Positions 26,208 to 35,577 of a stretch of DNA of 64,000 nucleotides are shown here, piece by piece. The stretch covers positions 62,001 to 126,000 of the forward strand of contig CALUOO010000005.1 of NCBI GenBank assembly GCA_944322345.1. The letters are read 5' to 3'. A program made the translations under genes and the position numbers. The stretch is from an uncultured Bacteroides sp. Lineage in GTDB: Bacteria > Bacteroidota > Bacteroidia > Bacteroidales > Bacteroidaceae. The notes below the pieces were generated by a model. That model ran no database searches. It had not been told where the DNA came from and was given only the letters and a program-made list of their open reading frames with translations. Numbering within the stretch: position 1 is the first letter of the stretch; every line of letters starts with the position of its first letter.

Positions 26208-27854
26208 ATGACTAAAAGTGCATTGCAAATCGCAAGGGCTGCTTATCAGCCCAAACTTCCGAAAGCATTGGCATCTGGAGCTGTTAAGGCTGTAGAGGGT
26301 GCTCCTACCCAGTCGGTTGCCGATCAGGAAGCTATCAAAGCATTGTTCCCCAACACGTATGGAATGCCGTTGATTACGTTTGAAGCTGGTGAGCCTGCTA
26401 CATTGCCCACTATGAACGTAGGTGTTATCCTTTCCGGTGGTCAGGCTCCGGGCGGACACAATGTGATTTCAGGTTTGTTTGACGGTATCAAGAAGCTGAA
26501 TCCTGAAAATAAACTGTATGGTTTCATCTTGGGTCCCGGTGGTTTGGTAGACCATAATTATATGGAACTGACTGCTGACATTATCGACGAATATCGTAAT
26601 ACCGGTGGTTTCGATATTATCGGTTCTGGTCGTACAAAGCTGGAAAAGGAAGATCAGTTTGAAAAAGGTTACGAGATTATCAAGGAATTGGGTATCAAGG
26701 CACTGGTTATTATCGGTGGTGACGACTCAAATACAAATGCTTGCGTATTGGCTGAATATTATGCGGCAAAGAACTATGGTGTACAGGTAATCGGTTGTCC
26801 AAAGACAATTGACGGTGACTTGAAGAACGATATGATTGAAACTTCTTTCGGATTCGATACTGCTTGTAAAACATATGCAGAAGTGATTGGTAACATTCAA
26901 CGCGACTGTAACTCTGCACGTAAGTATTGGCACTTTATCAAACTGATGGGACGTTCTGCATCTCATATCGCATTGGAATGTGCTTTGCAGGTACAGCCTA
27001 ACATTTGTATCGTTTCAGAAGAGGTTGAGGCTAAAGATATGTCTTTGGACGATGTTGTGACTTACATAGCTAAGGTTGTGGCAGACCGTGCTGCACAGGG
27101 CAACAACTTCGGTACAGTATTGATTCCTGAAGGATTGGTAGAGTTTATCCCTGCTATGAAACGTCTGATTGCCGAACTGAACGACTTCCTGGCTACAAAT
27201 GCAGAAGAGTTCTCTCACATCAAGAAATCTCACCAACGTGATTATATTATCAGCAAATTGACTCCTGAAAATTCGGCTATCTATGCAAGTCTTCCTGAAG
27301 GTGTGGCACGTCAGTTGACATTAGACCGTGACCCGCATGGAAACGTTCAGGTTTCATTGATTGAGACAGAAAAACTGTTGTCTGAGATGGTAGCTACTAA
27401 ATTGGCTGCATGGAAAGAAGAAGGTAAATATGTTGGTAAGTTTGCTGCTCAGCACCACTTCTTTGGTTATGAAGGACGTTGTGCAGCTCCGTCAAACTTT
27501 GATGCTGACTATTGCTATTCTTTGGGTTATACAGCTTCTATGTTGATTGCCAATGGAAAGACTGGTTATATGTCTTCAGTTCGCAATACAACTGCTCCCG
27601 CTTCTGAATGGATTGCAGGTGGTGTGCCCATTACCATGATGATGAATATGGAACGTCGTCACGGAGAAATGAAACCGGTAATCCAGAAAGCACTGGTGAA
27701 ACTGGATGGTGCTCCTTTCAAAGCATTTGTTGCACAACGTGAGCACTGGGCAATCAATACTGATTATGTATATCCGGGACCGATCCAATATTTTGGACCT
27801 TCAGAAGTTTGTGACCAACCGACAAAGACTTTGCAACTGGAACAAGCAAAATAA
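26208..27854 (+). CDS. pfp: Diphosphate--fructose-6-phosphate 1-phosphotransferase
   Basis: 548 residues, the long PPi-dependent phosphofructokinase. Diagnostic motifs are GGDDSNTNA (Asp in place of the Gly of ATP-dependent enzymes, which marks PPi use), [12 protein letters not shown] (catalytic Asp in TIDGD) and [13 protein letters not shown]. It interconverts fructose 6-phosphate plus PPi and fructose 1,6-bisphosphate plus phosphate, reversibly, in glycolysis. The frame opens at a TTG at 26199, but the ATG at 26208 gives the family start [19 protein letters not shown]. It stands alone between the cassette terminator and the GH25 gene. Confidence 0.96.
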   Translation: MTKSALQIARAAYQPKLPKALASGAVKAVEGAPTQSVADQEAIKALFPNTYGMPLITFEAGEPATLPTMNVGVILSGGQAPGGHNVISGLFDGIKKLNPENKLYGFILGPGGLVDHNYMELTADIIDEYRNTGGFDIIGSGRTKLEKEDQFEKGYEIIKELGIKALVIIGGDDSNTNACVLAEYYAAKNYGVQVIGCPKTIDGDLKNDMIETSFGFDTACKTYAEVIGNIQRDCNSARKYWHFIKLMGRSASHIALECALQVQPNICIVSEEVEAKDMSLDDVVTYIAKVVADRAAQGNNFGTVLIPEGLVEFIPAMKRLIAELNDFLATNAEEFSHIKKSHQRDYIISKLTPENSAIYASLPEGVARQLTLDRDPHGNVQVSLIETEKLLSEMVATKLAAWKEEGKYVGKFAAQHHFFGYEGRCAAPSNFDADYCYSLGYTASMLIANGKTGYMSSVRNTTAPASEWIAGGVPITMMMNMERRHGEMKPVIQKALVKLDGAPFKAFVAQREHWAINTDYVYPGPIQYFGPSEVCDQPTKTLQLEQAK

Positions 27855-27936
27855 AATGTATTAGTTAACAAGGAAACAAGTTGACAGACCGGCGGTATCC
27901 GATTGTTGCGGGTTCCGCCGGTTAATTTTAAAGAAA

Positions 27937-28854
27937 ATGCCTTCAAACGATCATCATTCTTTTTCTGCAGTTCGAAAGAAAAGAAAAAATGTTACTACGA
28001 AGCAAAAAAAAACTTCACAAAGTTCCGCTTCGAGAACTGTTTCTAAACCAAAACCTCAAAAGGTGAAATACATGCCCAATTGGTTTAGGAATCTGTTGGC
28101 ATTGGTTATTGTTATTTGTTTCTCTACAGCTTTTTATTACTGGTTTGTCCGTCCTTATGTGTATCGTTGGAAACCGTGTCAGGGATGCAAGGAATATGGA
28201 GTGTGTATTCCTTCGGGATTCGATGTGCATGGAATTGATATTTCTCATCATCAGGGAGACATAGACTGGAACCGGTTGTCGCAGAACCGTAATGCTGCGA
28301 TTCCGTTGTATTTTGTTTTTATGAAAGCAACTGAAGGAGGCGATCATAGTGATGATCGTTTTGTGGAAAACTTTTCTGCAGCTCGAGCTCACGGATTTAT
28401 ACGTGGTGCGTATCATTTTTATATTCCTAGCACAGATGCTGTGAAGCAAGCTGATTTCTTTATTCAGTCTGTTGCACTTGATTCTGGAGATTTACCTCCT
28501 GTTCTCGATGTTGAGATGATAGGAGAAAAAGAGAAAAAAGAATTTCAGCGGGACGTTAAGCGATGGTTAGAACGTGTAGAGTCCCATTATGGTGTAAAAC
28601 CAATTTTGTACACTTCTTACAAATTTAAAGAACGTTATCTGAATGATTCTGCATTCAACGTTTATCCTTATTGGATTGCCCATTATTATGTAGATTCGGT
28701 GAAATATCGGGGAAGATGGGACTTTTGGCAACATACGGATGTGGGGACGGTACCTGGTATTGAGAAAGAAGTTGATCTTGATGTTTTTAATGGAACACTT
28801 GATGAATTGAAAGAACTGACCATTAATACTAAGTCTTCTTGCGAAATAGAGTAA
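27937..28854 (+). CDS. GH25-family lysozyme, membrane-anchored
   Basis: 305 residues. A basic N-terminal region (about 1-45) and one hydrophobic helix (about 50-72) precede a glycoside hydrolase family 25 domain. It shows the opening HGIDISHHQGDIDW (first catalytic Asp), FMKATEGGDHSDDRF, GAYHFYIPS and PPVLDVEMIG (second acidic pair). These enzymes cut the N-acetylmuramic acid to N-acetylglucosamine bond of peptidoglycan. The N-terminal in-out topology would place the domain in the periplasm. It lies 82 bases after pfp with no clear terminator in between. Confidence 0.9.
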   Translation: MPSNDHHSFSAVRKKRKNVTTKQKKTSQSSASRTVSKPKPQKVKYMPNWFRNLLALVIVICFSTAFYYWFVRPYVYRWKPCQGCKEYGVCIPSGFDVHGIDISHHQGDIDWNRLSQNRNAAIPLYFVFMKATEGGDHSDDRFVENFSAARAHGFIRGAYHFYIPSTDAVKQADFFIQSVALDSGDLPPVLDVEMIGEKEKKEFQRDVKRWLERVESHYGVKPILYTSYKFKERYLNDSAFNVYPYWIAHYYVDSVKYRGRWDFWQHTDVGTVPGIEKEVDLDVFNGTLDELKELTINTKSSCEIE

Positions 28855-28863
28855 TACTATTAA

Positions 28864-28915
28864 AACATTAGGACATTTTCCAAGTATGAAAACGCCCTAA
28901 TGCAGTATTTCTTAT
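28864..28915. terminator. Possible two-way terminator between GH25 and prmA genes
   Basis: CATTAGG (28866-28872) pairs with CCTAATG (28896-28902), with an inner TTTC/GAAA pair, between convergent genes and followed by a T-rich stretch. It is moderate evidence only. Confidence 0.5.
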
Positions 28916-28916
28916 T

Positions 28917-29762
28917 TTAGATAAATTCAAATCGTACCGCAGCCCAACGGTTCTTCTCTTTATGACTCCTGAATGTCAGTCCGTTTTTCTCCGCTTCTGC
29001 ACGTATGGCTGGTATATCATCTACATAAAATCCGCTCATGAATAGCTCTGACCCCGGTTTCATACATGCAACATACTGCCTCATATCATTTAAAAGAATA
29101 TTACGGTTGATGTTAGCAATGATTACGTCAAATTTTCCAGCTTTTTTCAGTGAAGAAGCGTCTCCTTGTAAAACTGAAATATTATCTACGTGATTTAGTG
29201 CTATGTTTTCTAGGGAATTGCGTACGCACCATTCATCAATATCAATGGCAGTACAAGGTTGTGCACCTCTCATACGGGCAAGAATAGCCAAGATGGATGT
29301 TCCACATCCCATATCCAATACAGACTTCCCTTGTAATTCACAATTTAATAATTCACTGATGATGAGGCTTGTAGTTTCGTGATGTCCTGTGCCGAACGCC
29401 ATTTGTGGATTGATGACAATATCATATTCTGCATGAGGTATATTTTGATGGAAAGTGCTGTGTATAACGCAGCGATCATCTATGACAATCGGCTGGAAAA
29501 AATTTTTTTCCCATTCTTCATTCCAATCCTTGTCTTCAGCTTCAGTATAAGAATAGGTGATAGTTGTATTGGGTATAGGAAAGTCTTCGATAGCTTTCTT
29601 TAGTTCCTCTTCCTTAAAAAGTGCTAACTGGATATATGCTGTAAAGCCTTTTTCGCCTTCTATAAAGCTTTCAAAACCAACTTCTCCCAAAACTGCTGCC
29701 AACACATCATTTACTGTTTCTGTGCAAGGAGTGGTAGTAAAAGTGAACTCTAGGTACCTCAT
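28917..29762 (-). CDS. prmA: Ribosomal protein L11 methyltransferase
   Basis: 281 residues. The C-terminal Rossmann methyltransferase domain has the SAM motif SVLDMGCGTSILAILARMRG and FDVIIANINRNILL (the Asn-Ile motif near the active site), and FGTGHHETTSL lies before it. It trimethylates residues of ribosomal protein L11. The N-terminal domain (about 1-95) is the substrate-recognition part and is somewhat short. The start at MRYLEFTF is standard. A TACATTTG -7-like element lies on the minus strand at 29788-29795. Confidence 0.95.
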   Translation of the reverse strand: MRYLEFTFTTTPCTETVNDVLAAVLGEVGFESFIEGEKGFTAYIQLALFKEEELKKAIEDFPIPNTTITYSYTEAEDKDWNEEWEKNFFQPIVIDDRCVIHSTFHQNIPHAEYDIVINPQMAFGTGHHETTSLIISELLNCELQGKSVLDMGCGTSILAILARMRGAQPCTAIDIDEWCVRNSLENIALNHVDNISVLQGDASSLKKAGKFDVIIANINRNILLNDMRQYVACMKPGSELFMSGFYVDDIPAIRAEAEKNGLTFRSHKEKNRWAAVRFEFI

Positions 29763-29861
29763 AATTGTTTCTTTTTTAAATAATATGCAAATGTAACTGA
29801 AAAGAGGGAAAATCCTACGATTGTTTCGGGAAAATCCCCATTAAAAAGGAAATCTCTTTGC

Positions 29862-29869
29862 TATCTTTG
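29862..29869 (+). promoter_or_regulatory. -7 element ahead of the low-complexity exported protein
   Basis: TATCTTTG matches TAnnTTTG, 43 bases before the ATG at 29912. A clear -33 element is not seen. Confidence 0.5.
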
Positions 29870-29911
29870 TAGTGTGAATCAGAATAAGTAACTGCATAAA
29901 ACCTGATGATT

Positions 29912-31234
29912 ATGAAAAAGAGTGTTTATTTCTTGTTGTTTGCCTTGTGTTTCCCATTAGGAATGGTGGCACAAAGCATTGATGACGACCTTTACTTCGT
30001 TCCTTCGAAGGAGAAGCAAGAGGAGAAAGAACCTCAGAAGAAGATAAAGGAGGAAGCGAAAAAAACAGTCACTACCAATATTTATACAGCACCCGGTACT
30101 ACTGTTGTCGTACAGGACCGTAATGGGAAAAAACGTGATATAGATGAATATAATCGTCGCTATGATGCACGTGAGAATGATTTTGTGCTGGAGAATGATA
30201 CTCTGTATATAAAGGAAAAAGAAGAACCAGATTTGGATGGTGAATGGGTTACGGGAGAATTTGACGGTACACAGAGTGATTATGAGTATGCCGAACGTAT
30301 TATCCGTTTCCGCAATCCGCGTTTTGCAATCAGTGTTAGTAGTCCGCTGTATTGGGATCTTGTTTATGGAGTAGATTCATGGTATTGGAATGTCTATACT
30401 GATGGATTATATGCTTATGCTTTCCCAACATTCAGTAATCCGCTTTGGTGGGATTGGCGTTACAGTCCATATTGGTGGGATTGGAACTATGGCTATGGTT
30501 GGGGATGGAATTATGGCTGGGGATGGCATCGCCCATATTATGGTTGGGGATATTATCCTTCATATTGTGGATACTGGGGAGGATGGTATGGAGGTTATTC
30601 ATGGGGATATCATCACCATCATCATTATTCTCCTCCTTATTATTGGAGTGGAGGGGTGAGACGTCCTTACTATGGTGGCCGGAGTGTTTTAAATGCTAAT
30701 AATAGGTCTCGCTATAATAATGGAGTTTCTTCTACTAGGCGTACAAGTAGTGATCGTAGCTCTACTTCTACTTATCGGAGAACATCGACAAGAGGATCTT
30801 CGACTGGTAGAGTGGTTACCACGCGGTCTGACAGCCGCTATACAGGTAGTGCTTCCAGAGGAAGTACATCCAGAAGAGGTGCTTCTACTTATACCCGTCC
30901 TAGTAGTACGCGAGTGAATACATCCAGTACTTCTAATCGTACTTCTACGGTTCGTCCGAGTACGTCATCAACTGTTCGTAGTACTTCGTCTTATAACCGA
31001 GGAAGTTCTACTTATAATAGAGGAAGTTCTACTATTTCTCGTAGTAGTTCTACGACTTCTTCTTCTTCCCGTTCAACTTCGACACGGCGCTCTACGCCTA
31101 CTTATACGCCAAGTAGTACAAGTAGAAGTAGCACTCCTACAGTACGTAGTTCGTCTGGAAGTACTTCACGGAGTAGTGGTACTACAGGCACACGCTCTGG
31201 AGGTGGAAGCCGGGGTGGTGGCAGCCGTCGGTAA
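29912..31234 (+). CDS. Exported low-complexity protein (aromatic/Gly then Ser/Thr/Arg repeats)
   Basis: About 440 residues; the ATG at 29912 gives MKKSVYFLLFALCFPLGMVAQ as signal peptide (an ATG two codons earlier is also in frame). After a charged part (about 20-110) comes a Trp/Tyr/Gly-rich region (about 150-255; for example WNYGYGWGWNYGWGWHRPYYG) with a run of five His, then about 170 residues almost entirely Ser, Thr, Arg and Gly to the end. Such composition suggests a surface or envelope structural protein rather than an enzyme. It lies 39 bases before a FadL-like outer-membrane gene and may be co-transcribed. Function unknown. Confidence 0.8.
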   Translation: MKKSVYFLLFALCFPLGMVAQSIDDDLYFVPSKEKQEEKEPQKKIKEEAKKTVTTNIYTAPGTTVVVQDRNGKKRDIDEYNRRYDARENDFVLENDTLYIKEKEEPDLDGEWVTGEFDGTQSDYEYAERIIRFRNPRFAISVSSPLYWDLVYGVDSWYWNVYTDGLYAYAFPTFSNPLWWDWRYSPYWWDWNYGYGWGWNYGWGWHRPYYGWGYYPSYCGYWGGWYGGYSWGYHHHHHYSPPYYWSGGVRRPYYGGRSVLNANNRSRYNNGVSSTRRTSSDRSSTSTYRRTSTRGSSTGRVVTTRSDSRYTGSASRGSTSRRGASTYTRPSSTRVNTSSTSNRTSTVRPSTSSTVRSTSSYNRGSSTYNRGSSTISRSSSTTSSSSRSTSTRRSTPTYTPSSTSRSSTPTVRSSSGSTSRSSGTTGTRSGGGSRGGGSRR

Positions 31235-31273
31235 AGCTGTAAGTTCTTTTAATAAAAATACGATAGGAAAATT

Positions 31274-32881
31274 ATGAAAAAGAATCTATATAAATTAGTA
31301 TTTACCTGTTTGTCTTTTGTAGGAATAGGAAATGCTTTTGCACAGACAACTATTTATGATGCCAATCGTTGGATGGGCAGTGATTTAAACGGGACAGCAC
31401 GTTTCATCGGCATGGGTGGTGCAATGAGCGCTTTGGGAGGAGATATTTCGACCATGGGTACCAATCCGGCGGGGATAGGTATCTATCGTAGTAATGATGC
31501 AATGATATCTTTCGGATTTACAAATACGGGAGCAAAAGATGCCGGAGGGGCTAGTGTTGATAAGTTTCATGGGTCTTTCGACAATGCCGGATTTGTATTG
31601 TCTTCTAAGATAGGAAGTGCCACAACGTTGCGTTATGTGAACTTTGGTTTCAATTATCATCGTAATAAGTCCTTTAACAAAAATATGGTAATGAATGGAT
31701 TGTTTGGGGCTTCACAAACTGAACAGATGACAAGGATGCTGAACTTTGAAGGTGTGGATAACTTTGCTCCGTGGGAAGAGGGTATTTTGCAAGCAAAGAA
31801 TGCCTATGAGAATGCGGATCTTCCTTGGCTAGGGTTGTTAGGTTACAATGCTTACTTGTCTAATCCTGTATATGTTAGAGAATCGGAAGATTCTGAAGAG
31901 GAAGTTTTTGATGGATATGAATCCTATTATCAGAATGGTGACGAAGTGCGTCAGGCTTATACTGCTCGTGAAAGAGGAGGAATACATGCTTATGACTTTA
32001 ATGTAGCTTTCAATCTTAATGATCGTTTCTATCTAGGAGCTACTATTGGGGCATACAGTATTGATTATAGTCGTACCAGCCTTTATAAGGAAGATTTTAC
32101 CGATGCTCAAGGATTGGGACAAGGAGGATACGATTTAGGAAATGAGTATTGGGCAGACGGTAGTGGTGTAGACTTTAAGTTAGGATTTATATGGCGTCCG
32201 ATAGAAACTTCTTCATTCCGTATAGGCGCAGCTGTACATACTCCTACATTCTATTCTATTACAGAACGAAATCGGGCATATATAGATCATGATATAGTTC
32301 TTGATAATGAACACAAGAAAGGAAGAACTGAACCCATGGACAAGTATGATAATCCGATGGATGGAGAGTATAAATATCATCTGACTACTCCATGGAAGTT
32401 TAATGTGAGTACAGGATATACGATTGGTACAGTTGCTGCTTTAGGATTAGAGTATGAGTATATGAACTATTCTTCGGCTAAATTGAAAGATCCGGATGGT
32501 ATGGAGCTGGAACAGACTTCGGATATTAATTCGATGATGAAAGGGGTACATACACTTCGCTTAGGAGCAGAGTTCAAGTTGGCTCCAGAATTCGCTTTCC
32601 GTGTGGGATACAATCATATTACTGCCTCTATGAAGTCGGATGCATTTAAATGGTTGCAGGATAATTCCATTCGGACAGATACAGAATATTCTAACCGCGG
32701 AGCTACTAATAACTATACCTTGGGATTTGGTTATCGTGGAGAGTTGTTCTATGCAGATATGGCTTATATGTACAGTGCTTATAGTGAAGACTTTTATGCT
32801 TTTGATAGTGTAAATCTATCTGGTACAAAGATAGATAATAATAATCATAAAGTAGTCTTTACGCTTGGAATGAGATTTTAG
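31274..32881 (+). CDS. FadL/OmpP1-like outer-membrane protein (putative hemin receptor family)
   Basis: 535 residues: signal peptide ending GNAFAQ, then TARFIGMGGAMSALGGDISTMGTNPAGIGIYRS, the hallmark N-terminal stretch of FadL/TodX-like channels (quoted in parts), and a beta-barrel body ending with an aromatic C-terminus (LGMRF). In Bacteroides such proteins are often labelled putative hemin receptors, but the ligand is unproven. A terminator follows at 32922. Ligand could equally be a hydrophobic molecule. Confidence 0.82.
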   Translation: MKKNLYKLVFTCLSFVGIGNAFAQTTIYDANRWMGSDLNGTARFIGMGGAMSALGGDISTMGTNPAGIGIYRSNDAMISFGFTNTGAKDAGGASVDKFHGSFDNAGFVLSSKIGSATTLRYVNFGFNYHRNKSFNKNMVMNGLFGASQTEQMTRMLNFEGVDNFAPWEEGILQAKNAYENADLPWLGLLGYNAYLSNPVYVRESEDSEEEVFDGYESYYQNGDEVRQAYTARERGGIHAYDFNVAFNLNDRFYLGATIGAYSIDYSRTSLYKEDFTDAQGLGQGGYDLGNEYWADGSGVDFKLGFIWRPIETSSFRIGAAVHTPTFYSITERNRAYIDHDIVLDNEHKKGRTEPMDKYDNPMDGEYKYHLTTPWKFNVSTGYTIGTVAALGLEYEYMNYSSAKLKDPDGMELEQTSDINSMMKGVHTLRLGAEFKLAPEFAFRVGYNHITASMKSDAFKWLQDNSIRTDTEYSNRGATNNYTLGFGYRGELFYADMAYMYSAYSEDFYAFDSVNLSGTKIDNNNHKVVFTLGMRF

Positions 32882-32921
32882 AAACAGTTTTCAATTCTCT
32901 ATATAACTTTTGTGTGTAAGG

Positions 32922-32969
32922 AATCCTCTTAATACCGGGTGTCTACGGTATTAGAGGATTTTATTTTTT
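32922..32969. terminator. Terminator shared by convergent genes
   Basis: AATCCTCTTAATACCG and CGGTATTAGAGGATT pair (one bulged base) around an 8-base loop, followed by TTATTTTTT. It serves the outer-membrane gene and perhaps the convergent deaminase. Confidence 0.85.
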
Positions 32970-33003
32970 ACTGCTATTTTTTTTGATCTGATAGTGGGAT
33001 TTC

Positions 33004-33474
33004 TTAATATTCCGTTTTATCACTCTTGGCTGTCCATGCCTCAAAAGCTTTGATAGCTTCTTCTCGTAATAATATTTCGGAAGGAAGTTTTCTCTCTGCA
33101 GGTTTCAATTCCAGCTCGTCGTAGATAAAGGAATCGTCGAAGCCAATATTCTTGGCATCTGTTTTGTTATTGGCGTAGTACATCTTATCCAGACGTGCCC
33201 AATAAATGGCTCCCAGACACATGGGGCAGGGTTCGCACGAGGTATAAATCTCGTATCCGCTGAGATTGAATGTTCCAAGTTTGGCGGCCGCCGCACGGAT
33301 AGCACTAACTTCTGCATGTGCAGTAGGGTCGCATGATGCGGTGACTCGGTTGACGCCGGTTGCAATGATTTCGCCTTCTTTGGTTGCAATCACTGCTCCA
33401 AATGGTCCTCCTCCATTGTTGACATTCTCTTTCGAGAGCTCAATGGCCTTTCTCATCAGTTCTTCTTTGGTCAT
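33004..33474 (-). CDS. guaD: Guanine deaminase, cytidine-deaminase fold
   Basis: 156 residues. Zinc-site motifs are TAHAEVSAI (His and catalytic Glu) and SCEPCPMCLGAI (two Cys). The N-terminal NNGGGPFGAVI and the C-terminal segment with FDDSFIYDEL and a final KTEY agree with GuaD of B. subtilis type, which converts guanine to xanthine, rather than with tRNA adenosine deaminase TadA. The product could feed the xpt enzyme encoded at 10484. The neighbour at 33518 is unrelated. Confidence 0.85.
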   Translation of the reverse strand: MTKEELMRKAIELSKENVNNGGGPFGAVIATKEGEIIATGVNRVTASCDPTAHAEVSAIRAAAAKLGTFNLSGYEIYTSCEPCPMCLGAIYWARLDKMYYANNKTDAKNIGFDDSFIYDELELKPAERKLPSEILLREEAIKAFEAWTAKSDKTEY

Positions 33475-33517
33475 AAGATTTGAGTTTTAATTTGCAGGTT
33501 CTGAGTTATTGATTTTG

Positions 33518-34504
33518 TTAGATTTTGCCAAGAATTTTATCCATCACCCAGTTGGTCAGTGTGGCACTTTCGCCGTCGCAGGCACATACCGAACGCCCTA
33601 ACAGATGGTCTACAACAGCTTGGATAAGTGGTTGCTGCACATGCGGTGGATTTTCGATATGAAACTCTTCGCGTCCTCGTTCTGTGTGTAATGCAATTGG
33701 ATCGTACGTAAAGACAGAGAAGCAGATCATTCCTTTATCTCCGATAATCTCAATGCGGTCTTCACGTGCGGAGTCGTGAGCTACGAAACACCATGAGCCA
33801 CTGCCTACCAGTCCACTGTCGAATTTAAAGCAGGCACTCAGTGTATCTTCTGCTTGATAGAGCCCGCCACGATTACTTTTGAATCCACTAGCTTCGAGAA
33901 TGCAGCCGAACATGTCTTGCAATAAGTCTATCTGATGTGGAGCGAGGTCGTAGAAATATCCTCCGCCTGCGATATCTGCCTGTACGCGCCATGGCAGGTT
34001 CTCGCGGTTGTAGTCGAGGTCGCGTGGGGGCTGTGCAAAACGGATCTGTACATTGATCACATTTCCAATCGAACCGTTTTCTACCAGTTCCTTAACTTTC
34101 TGAAAGTAGGGGAGGTAGCGGCGGTAATAGGCTACAAAACAAGGAACCCCTGTCTCGCGTGAGATGCGGTTGATGCGTGTACATTCTTCGTAGGTTTGAG
34201 CCATTGGCTTTTCTATATAGGCTGGTTTTCCTGCTTTCATAGCCATAATAGCATATGTAGCATGCGAAGACGGGGGAGTGGCGATATAAATTGCATTGAT
34301 TTCCGGATCGTCTATCAATTCTTGTGCATCGTCATACCATTTTCGGATGCCTCTTTCTTGTGCATATGCTTTTGCCTTAGCTTTTTCACGGCTCATGACG
34401 GCTACGACTTCCGAATGCTCCACTTTCTGAAAGGCTGGTCCACTTTTGGTCTTTGTTACTTCTCCACAACCGATGAACCCCCATTTAATAATTTTTTCAC
34501 TCAT
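33518..34504 (-). CDS. Gfo/Idh/MocA-family oxidoreductase
   Basis: 328 residues. The N-terminal NAD(P)-binding Rossmann fold shows KWGFIGCGEVTKTKSGPAF, and the catalytic lysine sits in YIEKPMAQTYEEC (E-K-P motif). The C-terminal domain has GGGYFYDLAPHQIDLLQDMFG. It oxidises a sugar or sugar derivative; substrate not readable. A good promoter lies at 34540-34570. It is convergent in none and stands downstream of nothing on its strand. Confidence 0.88.
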   Translation of the reverse strand: MSEKIIKWGFIGCGEVTKTKSGPAFQKVEHSEVVAVMSREKAKAKAYAQERGIRKWYDDAQELIDDPEINAIYIATPPSSHATYAIMAMKAGKPAYIEKPMAQTYEECTRINRISRETGVPCFVAYYRRYLPYFQKVKELVENGSIGNVINVQIRFAQPPRDLDYNRENLPWRVQADIAGGGYFYDLAPHQIDLLQDMFGCILEASGFKSNRGGLYQAEDTLSACFKFDSGLVGSGSWCFVAHDSAREDRIEIIGDKGMICFSVFTYDPIALHTERGREEFHIENPPHVQQPLIQAVVDHLLGRSVCACDGESATLTNWVMDKILGKI

Positions 34505-34539
34505 AGTAGTTGTTGTCTGGCGTTTATGCCAGTGAAAAA

Positions 34540-34570
34540 CAAAGATAGGATTAATTTTTCTATATTACAA
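34540..34570 (-). promoter_or_regulatory. Promoter of the Gfo/Idh/MocA gene
   Basis: On the minus strand TTG (34570-34568), 20 bases, then TATCTTTG (34547-34540). Array B begins 37 bases further upstream. Confidence 0.7.
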
Positions 34571-34606
34571 TCTTATGGGTGCTTTTGTCTGGCTATTTTG
34601 ACCTTC

Positions 34607-34716
34607 TTGGGAAAGGTTACCTGTCGTGTCAGCAAAGGTTAGCTGACATGTTGGGAAAGGTTAGCCAATGTGTTGGGAAAGGTTAGCTGACACGAGCCGA
34701 AAGGTTAGCCAATCTT
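34607..34716. repeat. Intergenic array B: five 22-base units, sister of array A
   Basis: AAAGGTTA begins at 34612, 34634, 34656, 34678 and 34700, again exactly 22 bases apart. Unit arms are the same three kinds as in array A (TTGGG, TCAGC, AGCCG), but in a different order. It lies between the promoter of the oxidoreductase and the 3' end of the solute-binding gene. Confidence 0.9.
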
Positions 34717-34722
34717 TCGTCG

Positions 34723-35571
34723 TCAGTCTTTGCTTTTGGGATGATATTTCCGATAGATTTCCTGATATTCCTTTTTCTTTTGGAAACGGCTGATCCAATC
34801 ATTTAGACTGTCGGCCAATGCCGGTGATTTTTTGTTGACTGCCCATGAATAGAACTGGGTGAAGCTGATGGCTTTACTGATGTCTATTTGTGGAAAAGAA
34901 TCGATTATAGCCTGTGCTATGTTTTCGTCGCAGACTGCATAATCAATCTTTCCATCGGCTACTTGTTTAACTAGTTGGTCGGGACTACATTTTGCAACTT
35001 CTTTGATATAAATCGTGTCTCCAATTTCGTTTCCCAAGTTGCGGACGCGTAGGATGGATGGAGAGCCTTTTACTACATGAAGTGTGCAGCCGGCAAGATC
35101 CAAATGGCTGTTTATCTGGAGTGAATCGTTGTGTTTTCTCTGCACAAGCACTTGCCTGTTCAACATAATGGGCAGAGTAAGTCGTAGTGAATCTTTCAGC
35201 TCTTGTATAGTAGGAATACCCATAGCAATAATGTCATATTGCCCGTTAGCAAGCCCTTTCAAACGTTTGTTAAAGCTTATTTCCGGTGTGAATTGGACTT
35301 TCAGTCCTTTTTCGTGTGCGAAAGCTTGAATCAGCTCATAATCGAATCCAGAAGTTGTATCTCCATTCGTGTAAAAGCTCACCGGATTATACTCTGTAGT
35401 TACTCGCAAGATACCTTCTTCTGCGATGGCAGCATAGTCTCTTGGCATTCTTGTATCTTTTTCCACGTAATGATTGCAATAGCGGCATATAAAGAATATC
35501 GCTGATACTATGATTACGGTCAGTAAATACCGAATGATTCGTGTGGCTTGTTTGTCTGATTTATATTTCAT
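34723..35571 (-). CDS. Membrane-anchored solute-binding protein, MltF-like without lytic domain
   Basis: 282 residues with one N-terminal membrane helix (about residues 13-29) and a family 3 extracellular solute-binding fold: ILRVTTEYNPVSFYTN, GFDYELIQAFAHEKGL, LKGLANGQYDIIAMGIP and IDYAVCDENIAQ. It aligns by eye with the binding half of MltF encoded at 58607 but ends before any lytic transglycosylase domain. The ligand may be a cell-wall fragment, by analogy. It starts 6 bases after the porin gene and is surely co-transcribed with it. Confidence 0.82.
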   Translation of the reverse strand: MKYKSDKQATRIIRYLLTVIIVSAIFFICRYCNHYVEKDTRMPRDYAAIAEEGILRVTTEYNPVSFYTNGDTTSGFDYELIQAFAHEKGLKVQFTPEISFNKRLKGLANGQYDIIAMGIPTIQELKDSLRLTLPIMLNRQVLVQRKHNDSLQINSHLDLAGCTLHVVKGSPSILRVRNLGNEIGDTIYIKEVAKCSPDQLVKQVADGKIDYAVCDENIAQAIIDSFPQIDISKAISFTQFYSWAVNKKSPALADSLNDWISRFQKKKEYQEIYRKYHPKSKD

Positions 35572-35577
35572 CAGGCT

